Source: Paenibacillaceae bacterium
Lineage (GTDB): Bacteria; Bacillota; Bacilli; Paenibacillales; Paenibacillaceae
DNA length: 64,000 nucleotides
Assembly (NCBI GenBank): GCA_004134985.1
Contig: REGQ01000064.1
Span: 310,001 to 374,000, forward strand
Reading direction: 5' to 3'
Made by a program: the position numbers and the translations under genes. Below the pieces are notes generated by a model. The model did no database searches, was not told where the DNA came from, and was given only the letters and a program-made list of their open reading frames with translations. Of the stretch, positions 8,047 to 17,340 are shown in pieces; the stretch's first letter is position 1; every line of letters begins with the position of its first letter.

Positions 8047-8586
8047 ATGTACATCAGGACAGCAACTACCATCCTGCTCTGCCTGCTCATTGCAGGCTGC
8101 GGCACAGCCGCACGAAATAAAAACGAAAACCAGCCGCCTAATCAAAATCAGAACCAGCTTCATTCACAGCAAGCTGCTAACCAAGAGGGAGAGAAAGAGC
8201 CGGCTGATCTCAACATCCACCTTGAAAAGCTGGCCGAAAACGTTCCTGGCGTGCAGCGCGCACATTGTGTCGTTATCGGCAATACTGCGGTTGTAGGCAT
8301 TGATGTTGACGGGAATCTGGAACGTTCCCGAGTCGGAACAATTAAATATTCGGTTGCGGAAGCATTCCGCAAGGACCCCTACGGGGCCGATGCAATCGTG
8401 ACAGCTGACCTCGATATGTCCCATCGCCTGGCCGAAATTCGTGAAGACATTCGCCAGGGCAATCCAATTAGCGGGTTTACCGATGAAATGGCTGACATCA
8501 TCGGCCGTATTATCCCGCAGATGCCTCGGGACACGGTACAGCCTGAGCCTGATGAGACAGAAGTGCCTAACCCGGATCTAAAATAA
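8047..8586 (+). CDS. YhcN/YlaJ family sporulation lipoprotein
   Basis: A 179-aa lipoprotein. The signal peptide ends in a lipobox (LLIAGC), with the lipidated cysteine at residue 18. An Asn/Gln-rich linker follows (residues about 24-50), then the YhcN/YlaJ domain (LEKLAENVPGVQRAHCVVIGN, VGTIKYSVAEAF, ADLDMSHRLAEIREDIRQGNP). In Bacillus such proteins are made in the forespore and affect germination or outgrowth; the exact function here is inference. The ribosome binding site is weak (GGGAAAGG). It pairs divergently with the PIN-PhoH gene, as ylaJ does with its neighbours in B. subtilis. Confidence 0.82.
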   Translation: MYIRTATTILLCLLIAGCGTAARNKNENQPPNQNQNQLHSQQAANQEGEKEPADLNIHLEKLAENVPGVQRAHCVVIGNTAVVGIDVDGNLERSRVGTIKYSVAEAFRKDPYGADAIVTADLDMSHRLAEIREDIRQGNPISGFTDEMADIIGRIIPQMPRDTVQPEPDETEVPNPDLK

Positions 8587-8598
8587 ATAACAGCCCAT

Positions 8599-8634
8599 TG
8601 GAAAAAGCCCAGTGATGACCACTAGGCTTTTTTC
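8599..8634. terminator. Bidirectional terminator
   Basis: AAAAAGCC-AGTG pairs with CACT-GGCTTTTT around a five-base loop. It lies between convergent genes and overlaps the stop codon of the minus-strand one. Confidence 0.85.
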
Positions 8635-9074
8635 ATTGCATCAAAAACTTGTCCGTCCAGCTTCTCAGCTGCACGCTTATCATAGGTATTCTCATATTCG
8701 GGCAAAGCTGCCAAACGCGCACCGTAAAACATCGCATCGCGCAAAGCCGAAATATGAATATCAAAACATACAATATTGAAAGGAACATTATTCAATTGAT
8801 CGGTTACTAAGGCTGCCTGACCATACACGGCTTGTACTGATCCTGCTGCGAATACCGTCACACACACATCCGAACGCGCAGTCAAATTCGCAACAATTCT
8901 GGATCTGCCATCGATCGCGATCCGCAGCCGCTGCGGATCAGGCGCATAAACCCAGGAAATCGCGCTTGAAGTTGGACTTTCGTGCTCTGCATCAATCGTG
9001 TGAAGTAAAACAAACGCTTCTGTCTGCAATCGGTCATATAATGATTCGGATATTGCCGTAACGGGTTCCCCCAT
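8622..9074 (-). CDS. Pyridoxamine 5'-phosphate oxidase family protein (YlaL-like)
   Basis: A 150-aa protein with a split-barrel flavin-binding pattern: TAISESLYDRLQTEAFVLLHTIDAEHESPTSSAISWVYAPDPQRLRIAIDGRSRIVANL, then NVCVTVFA-like strands. Such proteins bind FMN, F420 or heme; the substrate cannot be read from sequence. Its place beside PIN-PhoH, YlaJ-like and YlaH-like genes points to B. subtilis YlaL. The ATG at 9072-9074 has GAGGAGG upstream. Confidence 0.75.
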   Translation of the reverse strand: MGEPVTAISESLYDRLQTEAFVLLHTIDAEHESPTSSAISWVYAPDPQRLRIAIDGRSRIVANLTARSDVCVTVFAAGSVQAVYGQAALVTDQLNNVPFNIVCFDIHISALRDAMFYGARLAALPEYENTYDKRAAEKLDGQVFDAMKKA

Positions 9075-9151
9075 TTGCTTGGCCTCCTCACAACCAGATT
9101 CAGGCGTTGCCTGGCACTATTATACCATAGCCTCTTTGCCCGTTCCAGTTA

Positions 9152-10177
9152 TCATTCGTCCAACTTCGCCTGAAGCACCTCGCGCGTCTTCTGCAAAACA
9201 TCGGCATTCAATTCGACAAATGGCGACCGCCAAGTGCCTTCCAACTGAATGGCTTCAATGGTTTGACTGTTGATCTTGTAATAGGTCGACAGCAAATTTT
9301 GAATTTCAGAAGGTGGCATATCAACCTTCAAATTATTGCCGACCGCATCAATGACACCGTCCAGTCGCGCCACGCCGCCCAGCGACGTCAGCTTATCTGC
9401 AATAATGCCAATTACCTTGCTCTGCCGCTGATTGCGCTCAAAATCATTGGATTGCTTGGTGTTGCGATTGGATTGGCGATAACGAACATAGTCAAGCGCT
9501 TTTTGGCCGTTAAGCGTCTGAGGCCCGGCTTGCAAATCAATGTTTGTCTGATCCGCATTATCCACATAGTGCATCGCATGCTCAACATCCACATTAATGC
9601 CGCCAAGCGCATCAACAACATCAGCGAAACCTTTGAAATTAATAACAGCAGTATAATCAATCGGAACACCAAAAAATTTGCTGAACAGATCTTTTATTTC
9701 CGCTCTTGCATATGCATGCGCGTCTTCTTTGCTTTTCTTCTCTTTGATGGCCTTGACATAGAAATTCGCGTAATAAGCATTTGCTTTCCGAACGGTATAG
9801 CCGCTCAATTCAATCTTTGAATCCCTTGGTACAGAAACCACCGTAGCCGATGTTGTCGAAGGATTCATCGAAATCAGCTTGATGACGTCCGTGTTCATGC
9901 TGCCGCCTTTATCACGCTCGTCCAACCCCAACAAGAGAAAGGTTACCGGTTTTACTTTGACCGATTCCTCTGGAGGAACCTGGATGGTTTCGTCTCCGAT
10001 CAGCTCAAGCGCGCCCTTTGTTTTCCAGACCATGAAGCCAAGATAAACGCCGAGCGCAACGAGCGCGAGCAAAATAAAAAACATTATCCGCAGTCCCCAC
10101 CGGGGACGCTTGGGAGTTTTTTTGACAGGCTGCCTTGTTCTGGTTCTTCTACTTGGCAGCTGTGTTTCAGTAGCCAT
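9152..10177 (-). CDS. LCP (LytR-CpsA-Psr) family cell-wall polymer transferase
   Basis: Membrane-anchored enzyme that attaches teichoic acids or other glycopolymers to peptidoglycan. Seen: a basic cytoplasmic N-terminus (SRRTRTRQPVKKTPKRPR), a single membrane helix at about residues 28-52 (IMFFILLALVALGVYLGFMVW), then the outer LCP domain. That domain has FLLLGLDERDKGGSMNTDVIKLISMNP, VSVPRDSKIEL and LNGQKALDYVRYRQSN...NDFERNQRQSKVI, which carry the conserved Asp and Arg residues that bind the pyrophosphate lipid donor. 341 aa, normal length. I use the ATG at 10175-10177 (AAGGTG upstream); a GTG three codons earlier is possible. A 90-aa unknown gene lies just upstream. Confidence 0.9.
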   Translation of the reverse strand: MATETQLPSRRTRTRQPVKKTPKRPRWGLRIMFFILLALVALGVYLGFMVWKTKGALELIGDETIQVPPEESVKVKPVTFLLLGLDERDKGGSMNTDVIKLISMNPSTTSATVVSVPRDSKIELSGYTVRKANAYYANFYVKAIKEKKSKEDAHAYARAEIKDLFSKFFGVPIDYTAVINFKGFADVVDALGGINVDVEHAMHYVDNADQTNIDLQAGPQTLNGQKALDYVRYRQSNRNTKQSNDFERNQRQSKVIGIIADKLTSLGGVARLDGVIDAVGNNLKVDMPPSEIQNLLSTYYKINSQTIEAIQLEGTWRSPFVELNADVLQKTREVLQAKLDE

Positions 10178-10191
10178 ACGTTTCACCTTGC

Positions 10192-10464
10192 TTAATTGTA
10201 TTTCGGATTGGCGTTGATGTCGGAGAGCAATTGTTCGCCCGCCTCACGGGGAAACAGCTGCGTCTTGACACTGCCAGCCCGTTCATATTTGACATGAATC
10301 ATGGTATCATCCGTCCTTGCAATATGCAGGTTGCTCAACCCGTGATCCTCCTGCAAAATTTGCAGGAAAAAATCCCGGGTATCGGCTGCTGCCCGGTCAT
10401 CCCCCCGGACAGATGCAACAATCTCGATCTGCAGCCAATTGAACAACGCATCCTCCAAACGCAT
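10192..10464 (-). CDS. Conserved-looking small protein, unknown function
   Basis: A 90-aa soluble protein, not recognised. It begins MRLEDALFNWLQIEIVASVR, is acidic in the middle (GDDRAAADTRDFFLQILQED), and ends in strands (MIHVKYERAGSVKTQLFPREAGEQLL). It has no cysteine pair, membrane helix or known motif. A very strong ribosome binding site (GGAGGAGGGG) and tight packing between the YlaH-like gene (27 bp) and the LCP gene (14 bp) argue that it is real and cotranscribed. Confidence 0.65.
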   Translation of the reverse strand: MRLEDALFNWLQIEIVASVRGDDRAAADTRDFFLQILQEDHGLSNLHIARTDDTMIHVKYERAGSVKTQLFPREAGEQLLSDINANPKYN

Positions 10465-10491
10465 CGCCCCTCCTCCTTACAATTTCTCAGG

Positions 10492-10785
10492 CTAAGCCGG
10501 CTTATCGCCCTTGCTGTCATTGCCCTTCCACTTATCGTACAATTGACGGCCGCGCAGCAGCATCATCATCGCTACAGCAACCAGCAAGCACTGTATAATT
10601 GGAAGTTTGTCGATTTGCAAGATCGTCATGACAAACGCGCCAAACGCCATTAACAAATGGACGACAATTTCCTTAAGCAGCGGCATCCGCTTCTGTACCC
10701 GAAACACTTTGTTGAAAATATAGATTGTGCATCCTAATATTATGACGTAAGAAACGAGCGGATGGTTGCTAAACCACTCCTGCAC
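10492..10785 (-). CDS. YlaH-like membrane protein
   Basis: A 97-aa protein with three hydrophobic segments (about residues 10-27, 36-56 and 61-79) and a charged C-terminus (YDKWKGNDSKGDK). Sequence and place directly downstream of typA match the YlaH-like family of Bacilli, of unknown function. The start is GTG at 10783-10785 with GAGGAGGGG upstream; 17 bp separate it from typA. Confidence 0.75.
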   Translation of the reverse strand: MQEWFSNHPLVSYVIILGCTIYIFNKVFRVQKRMPLLKEIVVHLLMAFGAFVMTILQIDKLPIIQCLLVAVAMMMLLRGRQLYDKWKGNDSKGDKPA

Positions 10786-10802
10786 TTGCTTCCCCTCCTC
10801 AT

Positions 10803-12644
10803 TTATACGCCTGATTGAGCCACTTTACGATGTTTTTCCGCACGCTCACGCTCATTTTTATTGAGCAGCTTTTTACGGAGTCGAATTGATTTTGGCGTAA
10901 TTTCGCAATACTCATCATCATTCAAATATTCCAATGCACCTTCCAGCGTGAAGAGAATCGGCGTCTTCATCTTGACCGTATCTTCCTTGGTCGCCGAACG
11001 TACGTTGGTCAATTGTTTTTCTTTGCACAAGTTGACAATGATATCATTGTCGCGATTGTGCTCGCCGACGATCATGCCTTCGTACACTTCTGTCCCTGGC
11101 TCAAGGAATAGCAGTCCGCGGTCTTCAACAGAAAGCATCCCGTAGAAAGTTGAAGTCCCGTTCTCACTGGCTACCAGAACGCCTTGGTGACGTCCTCCAA
11201 CGCCTGAACCGACAAGCGGGCCATAACTGTCAAACGCATGGTTCATAATGCCGTATCCGCGCGTCAAAGTCAGGAACTGGGTACGATAACCGATCAAGCC
11301 GCGGGCTGGAATGATGAACTCCAGTCGAACTTGTCCAGTACCATTATTAATCATGTTAACCATCTCGGCTTTTCTTGCGCCAAGACTTTCCATAACTGAA
11401 CCCATGCTTTCTTCCGGCACATCAATAAGCAGACGCTCGTATGGCTCTTCTTTCTTGCCGTCTGTGTCCTTGACGATAACTTCCGGTTTGGAAACCTGGA
11501 GTTCAAAGCCTTCACGGCGCATATTTTCAATTAGAATCGTAAGATGAAGCTCGCCGCGGCCAGCCACAATAAAGGCATCGGGGCTATCGGTCTCGATTAC
11601 ACGCAATGCAACGTCTGTTTCCAGTTCTTTGAAAAGACGCTCGCGCAGTTTGCGGGAAGTGATCCATTTTCCTTCACGGCCAGCAAAGGGGCTATTATTG
11701 ACGAGGAACGTCATCTGGAGTGTAGGCTCATCGATTTTCAAAACCGGAAGCGCCTCAGGGTTGTTCGGGTCGGCAATCGTTTCACCAATATTGATTTCCT
11801 TGATTCCGGCAATTGCGACAATGTCGCCTGCACCTGCTTCAACAATCTCGACACGCTTCAAGCCTTGGAATCCAAACAGCTTGTCAATTCGAGCCTGCTT
11901 GATGCCGCCTTCGCGGGTCATAACAGCGACAGACTGCCCTTGTTTGATAACGCCGCGGTTGACACGGCCAACAGCAATGCGTCCCATGTATTCATTATAA
12001 TCCATCAGAGTAACAAGAAATTGCAGCGGAGCAGCTACTTCTTCTGTTGGCGATGGGATATGACTGACGATTGTTTCATACAATGCCTGCATATTGTCAT
12101 CCTGCTTGTCTGCATCTTTGCTTGAAGTTCCCATCAATGCAGAGGCATAGACAACCGGGAAGTCAAGCTGTTCGTCGTTGGCGCCCAGTTCGATGAATAG
12201 ATCAAGCACTTCATCAACAACTTCTGCCGGTCTGGCATTGGGACGGTCGATTTTGTTCAATACAACGATCGGTGTCAGCTGGTGTTCCAGCGCTTTGCGC
12301 AATACGAATTTCGTTTGCGGCATGCAGCCTTCAAAGGCGTCTACAACAAGCAGTACGCCGTCAACCATCTTCATAATCCGTTCAACTTCGCCGCCGAAAT
12401 CAGCATGTCCTGGCGTATCCACAATGTTAATCAGATAGTCCATATACGTGATGGCTGTATTTTTGGCAAGGATTGTAATGCCGCGTTCCCGTTCCAAATC
12501 ATTGGAATCCATAGCTCTTTCCTGAACAACCTCATGATCGCGAAACGTTCCGGATTGTTGCAGAAGTTTGTCAACCAACGTGGTTTTCCCGTGGTCAACG
12601 TGAGCGATAATAGCGATATTGCGCAAATGTTCTCTTGAATGCAT
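10803..12644 (-). CDS. typA: Translational GTPase TypA/BipA
   Basis: Ribosome-binding GTPase of the EF-G type that aids 50S assembly and growth under stress. Seen: G1 [15 protein letters not shown], switch I RGITI, G3 [14 protein letters not shown] and G4 [10 protein letters not shown], then elongation-factor domains II, III and V. The BipA-specific C-terminal domain contains [28 protein letters not shown] and ends with [18 protein letters not shown]. 613 aa, full length. The ribosome binding site GGAAAGGA precedes the ATG. It heads the typA - ylaH-like - 90-aa gene - LCP run. Confidence 0.97.
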   Translation of the reverse strand: MHSREHLRNIAIIAHVDHGKTTLVDKLLQQSGTFRDHEVVQERAMDSNDLERERGITILAKNTAITYMDYLINIVDTPGHADFGGEVERIMKMVDGVLLVVDAFEGCMPQTKFVLRKALEHQLTPIVVLNKIDRPNARPAEVVDEVLDLFIELGANDEQLDFPVVYASALMGTSSKDADKQDDNMQALYETIVSHIPSPTEEVAAPLQFLVTLMDYNEYMGRIAVGRVNRGVIKQGQSVAVMTREGGIKQARIDKLFGFQGLKRVEIVEAGAGDIVAIAGIKEINIGETIADPNNPEALPVLKIDEPTLQMTFLVNNSPFAGREGKWITSRKLRERLFKELETDVALRVIETDSPDAFIVAGRGELHLTILIENMRREGFELQVSKPEVIVKDTDGKKEEPYERLLIDVPEESMGSVMESLGARKAEMVNMINNGTGQVRLEFIIPARGLIGYRTQFLTLTRGYGIMNHAFDSYGPLVGSGVGGRHQGVLVASENGTSTFYGMLSVEDRGLLFLEPGTEVYEGMIVGEHNRDNDIIVNLCKEKQLTNVRSATKEDTVKMKTPILFTLEGALEYLNDDEYCEITPKSIRLRKKLLNKNERERAEKHRKVAQSGV

Positions 12645-12677
12645 TCTTGTTTAATCCTTTCCAAACTCGAGTATAGT

Positions 12678-13196
12678 TTACTTGCCCATTTTCCAGCTCT
12701 TTACTTTCCATTCTTTCACTTTGTAACGACGACCAAACACCATCCAGGCACCGGCAGCAATAAGCGTAACCGCGATTAGATAAATCCCCCAGCTCCACAA
12801 CAGCATTAATCCAAAACAAACTCCGGCAGCACTTGCCAGAATAACAGCCAAGGACAGTACACTGCGTGAACGCGACATTCCGAACAGGTGATATTCATAT
12901 AATCCCACTGCAACGCCAAAAATAAAAAACGGCCACAAATACTGCATGCTGCTCCAGCCAAATAAATTGCAGTAAAGGAACATCAGCGCGTAAGTGGAGA
13001 GCATGCCGCCAGGAACAAGCACGACAGCCGGCAAAATTCGTCCGAAATAAAGCACATGCAGCAATATGCCGGGGACCAGCACAAAGAGCGGCCAAAATAC
13101 TGATCCGATAAAGCTGAAAACCCCTAATTTTCCAAGTAAAATAATGACGCCGGCAATAAGCATCATTATGCCGACGGTATATTGATTTTTGGTCAT
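12678..13196 (-). CDS. Membrane protein with four to five helices (LiaF/DUF5668-like N-terminus)
   Basis: A 172-aa integral membrane protein. The start NQYTVGIMMLIAGVIILLGKLGVFSFIGSVFWPLFVLVPGILLHVLYF is typical of the DUF5668/LiaF-TM hydrophobic domain. Further helices follow at about residues 55-75, 82-98, 108-128 and 133-155, with a basic tail (RRYKVKEWKVKSWKMGK). No extracellular LiaF C-terminal domain is present. The ATG at 13194-13196 with GAACGGGGG upstream is preferred over a start 11 codons earlier. Function unknown; it lies just upstream of typA. Confidence 0.7.
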   Translation of the reverse strand: MTKNQYTVGIMMLIAGVIILLGKLGVFSFIGSVFWPLFVLVPGILLHVLYFGRILPAVVLVPGGMLSTYALMFLYCNLFGWSSMQYLWPFFIFGVAVGLYEYHLFGMSRSRSVLSLAVILASAAGVCFGLMLLWSWGIYLIAVTLIAAGAWMVFGRRYKVKEWKVKSWKMGK

Positions 13197-13332
13197 CTGG
13201 TTCCCCCGTTCCTGGCAACGCCACCGCATCTACTTTGACGAAAGTCAACACGTTTTTTCTCTAGTTTAAAGGAACTGAAGGAAAAAAACCAGTTCAAACG
13301 TCAATTCATTAGAAAAAATAAATCATTTTGTC

Positions 13333-13989
13333 TTAATTTAGCCTTCGAAGCTTGGAAATAGCAATCACCAGCGGGATGGAAAGAACCGGTATTGCAACAG
13401 CGAATGGAAAGACCGGATTATCAAGCAGCCCCGTCAGCGCAGGGTCATGCACAAGCATTTTGCCGGCGGCATAACCAAGCAAACCCGCGCCCAAATAAAC
13501 GAGCACAGGATATTTATGCAGCAAGTTGCCCAAGATTTGGCTGCCCCAAATAATCATAGGAATGCTCAGCCCGATTCCGAGCAAAATAAGAATCGGCTCC
13601 CCCTCCGCAATTGCGGCAATCGCAAGAACGTTGTCCAGACTCATGACAAAATCAGCGACGACGATCGTCCATATTGCCGTAGCTAGCGTAGCGGCTTTCC
13701 GTATGCCGGAATAATCGGCTCCGGTATCAGCATCGCGAAGCAGCTTAACGGCAATAATATATAACAATATAGCGCCAATTGCCTGCAAAAAGGGGATTTT
13801 AAGCAGCGTAATCGCCGCCAATGTAAGCAAGCAGCGCAAAGCGACGGCAGCCGCGGCCCCCCAGAAGATCGCGCGTTTTCTTGCACGCGGCGGCAAATGC
13901 TGACTGGCCATCGCAATGACAATCGCATTATCCCCACTGAGCAAAATATTAATAAATACAATTTGTGTAAATAGAATCAGATTCTCCAC
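13333..13989 (-). CDS. TerC family membrane protein (YjbE type)
   Basis: Integral membrane protein of about 218 aa and seven helices. TerC proteins are linked to metal-ion export, often manganese, supplying exported metalloenzymes. Seen: the family motif NILLSGDNAIVIAMASQHLPPRARKRAIFWG near the N-terminus and the mirrored VVADFVMSLDNVLAIAAIA; the intramembrane acidic residues in SGDNA and SLDN are the supposed metal-binding pair. I choose the GTG at 13987-13989 (GAGGGGG about 9 nt upstream); another GTG lies at 14005-14007. It is divergent from a paralogue at 14069. Confidence 0.88.
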   Translation of the reverse strand: MENLILFTQIVFINILLSGDNAIVIAMASQHLPPRARKRAIFWGAAAAVALRCLLTLAAITLLKIPFLQAIGAILLYIIAVKLLRDADTGADYSGIRKAATLATAIWTIVVADFVMSLDNVLAIAAIAEGEPILILLGIGLSIPMIIWGSQILGNLLHKYPVLVYLGAGLLGYAAGKMLVHDPALTGLLDNPVFPFAVAIPVLSIPLVIAISKLRRLN

Positions 13990-14068
13990 TTGGACTCGCC
14001 CCCTCACCTCAGTCTTATGATTGAAGTAAGGCGGTTATGTCCAAAAAAATGAAGGAGCGAACTAAGCT

Positions 14069-14767
14069 ATGAACTTTTTTTCACTTGAATTTGCTTCAGC
14101 CCTGCTGACTATCGTATTTATCGATCTTATTCTGGCAGGCGACAACGCGATCGTAATCGGCATGGCGGCGCGCAATTTGCCGAAGGAGCAGCAGAAGCCC
14201 GCGATTTTATGGGGAACCGCCGGCGCCGTGGCAATCAGAATTGTTGCGACAGTGCTTGTCGTCTATTTGCTCAATATCCCCTGGCTGCATCTGATTGGCG
14301 GACTGCTCCTGCTGTGGATTGCGTATAAGCTTATTGCCCAGCCTAAAGATCATGACGACGTCAAGGCCGGGTCAACGCTATTCGCTTCCATTCGCACGAT
14401 TATTATTGCCGACGCTGCTATGGGAATCGATAATGTGATTGCCATCGCCGGCGCAGCGCATGGCAGTCTGATCCTCGTCGTGCTCGGTTTGCTGATCAGC
14501 ATCCCTATTATTGTATGGGGCAGCACGCTGTTCATTAAATTGATCAACCGCTACAGGTGGATTATTTATGCCGGGGGAGCTGTACTGGCCTATACTGCAG
14601 GCAAAATGATTACCAATGAACCGGTCTTAAGCAACTTGTTTACCCGTTATCCTGCAGCGAGCTGGATCATCATCATTTTGGCCGTCTTATTCGTACTTGC
14701 CGCCGGATACTGGCATAATGCCTATCGGGGCGAAGGTCGCGCCAAAGGCAGAGAAAAAGCCCGATAA
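14069..14767 (+). CDS. TerC family membrane protein (YjbE type), second copy
   Basis: A 232-aa paralogue of the neighbouring divergent gene: IDLILAGDNAIVIGMAARNLPKEQQKPAILWG, then IIIADAAMGIDNVIAIAGAAHG, again two DN motifs inside membrane helices. The C-terminus is longer and basic (NAYRGEGRAKGREKAR). AAGGAG precedes the ATG at 14069. Only 79 bp separate the two starts; no yybP-ykoY riboswitch could fit or is seen. Confidence 0.88.
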   Translation: MNFFSLEFASALLTIVFIDLILAGDNAIVIGMAARNLPKEQQKPAILWGTAGAVAIRIVATVLVVYLLNIPWLHLIGGLLLLWIAYKLIAQPKDHDDVKAGSTLFASIRTIIIADAAMGIDNVIAIAGAAHGSLILVVLGLLISIPIIVWGSTLFIKLINRYRWIIYAGGAVLAYTAGKMITNEPVLSNLFTRYPAASWIIIILAVLFVLAAGYWHNAYRGEGRAKGREKAR

Positions 14768-14778
14768 CAGGGCTTTTC
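14754..14778 (+). terminator. Rho-independent terminator
   Basis: AAAAGCCC pairs with GGGCTTTT, then CTTTTTG. It overlaps the last codons of the second TerC gene. Confidence 0.75.
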
Positions 14779-14817
14779 TTTTTGTTTGCGGATAACAGAA
14801 CCTTCACTTTAAACGTT

Positions 14818-16032
14818 CTAAAACCAATCGCTTGCTTCATCCGCTATTTGTTCAGGCTCATCCCAAGCCAACGTGAGAAGCTCCGTCTTGTCTACCGCTG
14901 CATTCAGCATGGCCGCAAGCCCGCCAATGCGATCCTCAATCATCTCAACCGTACGCAAATTGGGATTTGTACTCGGGGATTTCGGTACGAATAATGTACA
15001 GCAATCCTCATAAGGCAAAATGGACACAGAATAGGTGTCGATCCTTTCTGCACAATCGACAATTTCCTGCTTATCCATGGTCACCAGCGGCCTTAGAAGC
15101 GGAAGTGAAGCAGCGCGGCCGATCACATTCATGCTTCCCAATGTCTGACTGGCCACTTGCCCGAGACTGTCTCCGGTAACAATCGCCTGCGCATCGTTGC
15201 GCTCGGCAATCATTTCAGCGATTCGCAGCATAGCCCGACGCATCAAGGTAATGGTTAACGCTTCCCTGTTGCTCTGGGCAATGGCTGTCTGAATGTCAGT
15301 GAACGGAACCAGGTGAAGCTTGAATTTACCTCCGCTATAATAGGCAAGCCGCTTGGCAAGCGATATGACCTTTTCCTTGGCCTGCGGACTTGTATACGGA
15401 TAACTGTAGAAATGGATCGCTTCAAGTTCCAGCCCTCTGCGCAATGCGTGCCAGCCTGCTACCGGACTGTCGATCCCTCCCGAGAGCAGCAGCATCGCTT
15501 TGCCATTCGTACCATAAGGATAGCCGCCCGCCGCATCCATCCAATCACAATACATATAAGCCGCATCCTCATGAATTTCCACCCTCAGCTCGATATCCGG
15601 ATTTTTTACATCTACACTGAAATGCGGACAGTTGCGCAATACATGGCCGCCCAGGATCTGATTGAGTGCTGGCGAGTCATAAGGGAACTTCTTCCATACT
15701 CTGCGCACAGAGATTTTGAAAGTTGAAGGTTTTTGAAAGGGTGCCACAACTTCCAGCACTTTGCTTGTAATAGCTTCCAGCTCAGGCGGTGTTTTCAGAA
15801 CCGGGCTTAACGATTGAATGCCAAAAATGTGTTTGAGCCGCTCGGCTACTGCTTCATAGCTTTCTCCGTTCAAGTCAACATAGATCCGTCCGTAAACCGG
15901 AATTGACTCAACGGAGGGAAACGGGGCAAGCGCCTTGTTTACTTGCTTCAGCATGCGCCTTTCAAAACGACCCCGATTGCGCCCTTTCAGCGTGAATTCG
16001 CCAAGACGCAAAATAATGCGATCATAAATCAT
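14818..16032 (-). CDS. thiI: tRNA 4-thiouridine synthase ThiI
   Basis: Adenylates and thiolates U8 of tRNA and can supply sulfur for thiamine thiazole. Seen: an N-terminal ferredoxin-like and THUMP region (residues about 1-165) and the PP-loop ATPase motif LLLSGGIDSPVAGWHALRRG at about 187. 404 aa, without the C-terminal rhodanese domain of the E. coli enzyme, as in other Bacilli, where a dedicated cysteine desulfurase hands over the sulfur. That desulfurase is encoded 6 bp upstream. Confidence 0.96.
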   Translation of the reverse strand: MIYDRIILRLGEFTLKGRNRGRFERRMLKQVNKALAPFPSVESIPVYGRIYVDLNGESYEAVAERLKHIFGIQSLSPVLKTPPELEAITSKVLEVVAPFQKPSTFKISVRRVWKKFPYDSPALNQILGGHVLRNCPHFSVDVKNPDIELRVEIHEDAAYMYCDWMDAAGGYPYGTNGKAMLLLSGGIDSPVAGWHALRRGLELEAIHFYSYPYTSPQAKEKVISLAKRLAYYSGGKFKLHLVPFTDIQTAIAQSNREALTITLMRRAMLRIAEMIAERNDAQAIVTGDSLGQVASQTLGSMNVIGRAASLPLLRPLVTMDKQEIVDCAERIDTYSVSILPYEDCCTLFVPKSPSTNPNLRTVEMIEDRIGGLAAMLNAAVDKTELLTLAWDEPEQIADEASDWF

Positions 16033-16038
16033 GTTGAA

Positions 16039-17202
16039 TCATCTTCTCCCTTTCAATGGTTGCAGTTTTTCAGCCATCTCACGCAGCACCTGGGCGAGTG
16101 CAAGCACCGACTGCTCATCATGCTCTTCCCCGAAGCTGATTCGAATGCCGCTTTCAGCGCTCTCACGCGAATAGCCCATCGCAGTAAGCACACGGCTGGG
16201 GCGGCCTGTTTTGGAAGAACAGGCCGCCTGGGTAGAAACAATCATTCCCCGCTGCTCCAAAAAATGCACGATCACCTCCGCTTTCATTCCAGGATAGCAG
16301 AAATGCACAATATGCGGCGCAGTATCCACTTCCTTGTTGTCCTCCTGCACCGCGGTCAATGCCAGGCCAGGTATTGTCCGAATTTCCTCAATTAGCTGGC
16401 GGCGAAGCGTGAGCATTCGCTCTCTGTAGTCTCCTTGCCGTTCAACCGCAAGTCTGACGGCTTTGGCAGCCGCTACAATTGCCGGTACATTGGCTGTTCC
16501 TGCGCGCATGCCCCCTTCCTGGGTGCCTCCATAAAGTAATGGCTGCAGTTCCACTCCGCTTCTTACATAAAGCCATCCTGCCCCCTTTGGGCCACGCACT
16601 TTATGCGCTGAGCCGCTGAACAAGTCGACTCCCCATCCTTGCAAGTCAATGGGCAGTTTGCCAATTCCCTGAACACCGTCCACATGGAACAATGTTTTGG
16701 GAAATTGCTGCAAGATCTTGCCGATTTCAGCAATCGGCTGAACTGTACCCACCTCATTATTGACATGCATGATGCTGACCAGAATCGTTTCTGGTACAAG
16801 ATGGGCCCGGAGCTCATCGGGATTTACGCTGCCAGAGCTGTCTACGGGCAAATACGTAACCCGGTATCCTTCATTCTCAAGCTGTTTGAACACTTCAAAA
16901 ACCGAAGCATGCTCAATCTGGGTCGTAATCAAATGATTTCCTCGTCGGCGATAAGCGCGGGCAGCGCCCCAAATTGCCAAATTGTTGCTTTCTGTTCCTC
17001 CAGAGGTAAACACCCATTCTTGCGGTTTGACCTTGAATAATTCAGCAAGCAAATTGCGGGAGCGGCTCACCAGTTTGTCCGCTTCTGTACCGCTCTGATG
17101 AATCGAGGATGGGTTGGCATAATGCCTCATCATGACTTCAGACATTGTGCGTACGACATCCTCATGGGGAGGAGTTGAAGCACAATGATCAAAATATAGC
17201 AT
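16039..17202 (-). CDS. Cysteine desulfurase (NifS/IscS-like, ThiI partner)
   Basis: PLP-dependent enzyme that moves sulfur from cysteine to an acceptor. Seen: start MLYFDHCASTPPHEDVV, the PLP lysine in FSGSAHKVRGPKGAGWLYV, and the active-site cysteine loop STQAACSSKTGRPSRVL. 387 aa. The pairing with thiI, 6 bp apart, matches the NifZ-ThiI pair of B. subtilis, so 4-thiouridine synthesis is its likely job. The ribosome binding site AGGAGG precedes the ATG at 17200-17202. Confidence 0.93.
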   Translation of the reverse strand: MLYFDHCASTPPHEDVVRTMSEVMMRHYANPSSIHQSGTEADKLVSRSRNLLAELFKVKPQEWVFTSGGTESNNLAIWGAARAYRRRGNHLITTQIEHASVFEVFKQLENEGYRVTYLPVDSSGSVNPDELRAHLVPETILVSIMHVNNEVGTVQPIAEIGKILQQFPKTLFHVDGVQGIGKLPIDLQGWGVDLFSGSAHKVRGPKGAGWLYVRSGVELQPLLYGGTQEGGMRAGTANVPAIVAAAKAVRLAVERQGDYRERMLTLRRQLIEEIRTIPGLALTAVQEDNKEVDTAPHIVHFCYPGMKAEVIVHFLEQRGMIVSTQAACSSKTGRPSRVLTAMGYSRESAESGIRISFGEEHDEQSVLALAQVLREMAEKLQPLKGRR

Positions 17203-17340
17203 TTTGAACCTCCTGTACGATCGTTAACAAATAAAAAGATCAACGAATGGAGCCGCATCCATTATGCGGAACCATTGTGATCCGAGAGTTATCCACATCT
17301 ATTTATTATTATTGCCTATTATTGCATAAAGCGCTCATCA

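Noticed and set aside
9263-9820. Plus-strand frame of 185 codons inside the LCP gene
   Set aside because: Antisense shadow of a well-supported gene.
14008-14068. Possible yybP-ykoY manganese riboswitch before the TerC gene
   Set aside because: The gap to the divergent start is too short and none of the conserved motif is present.
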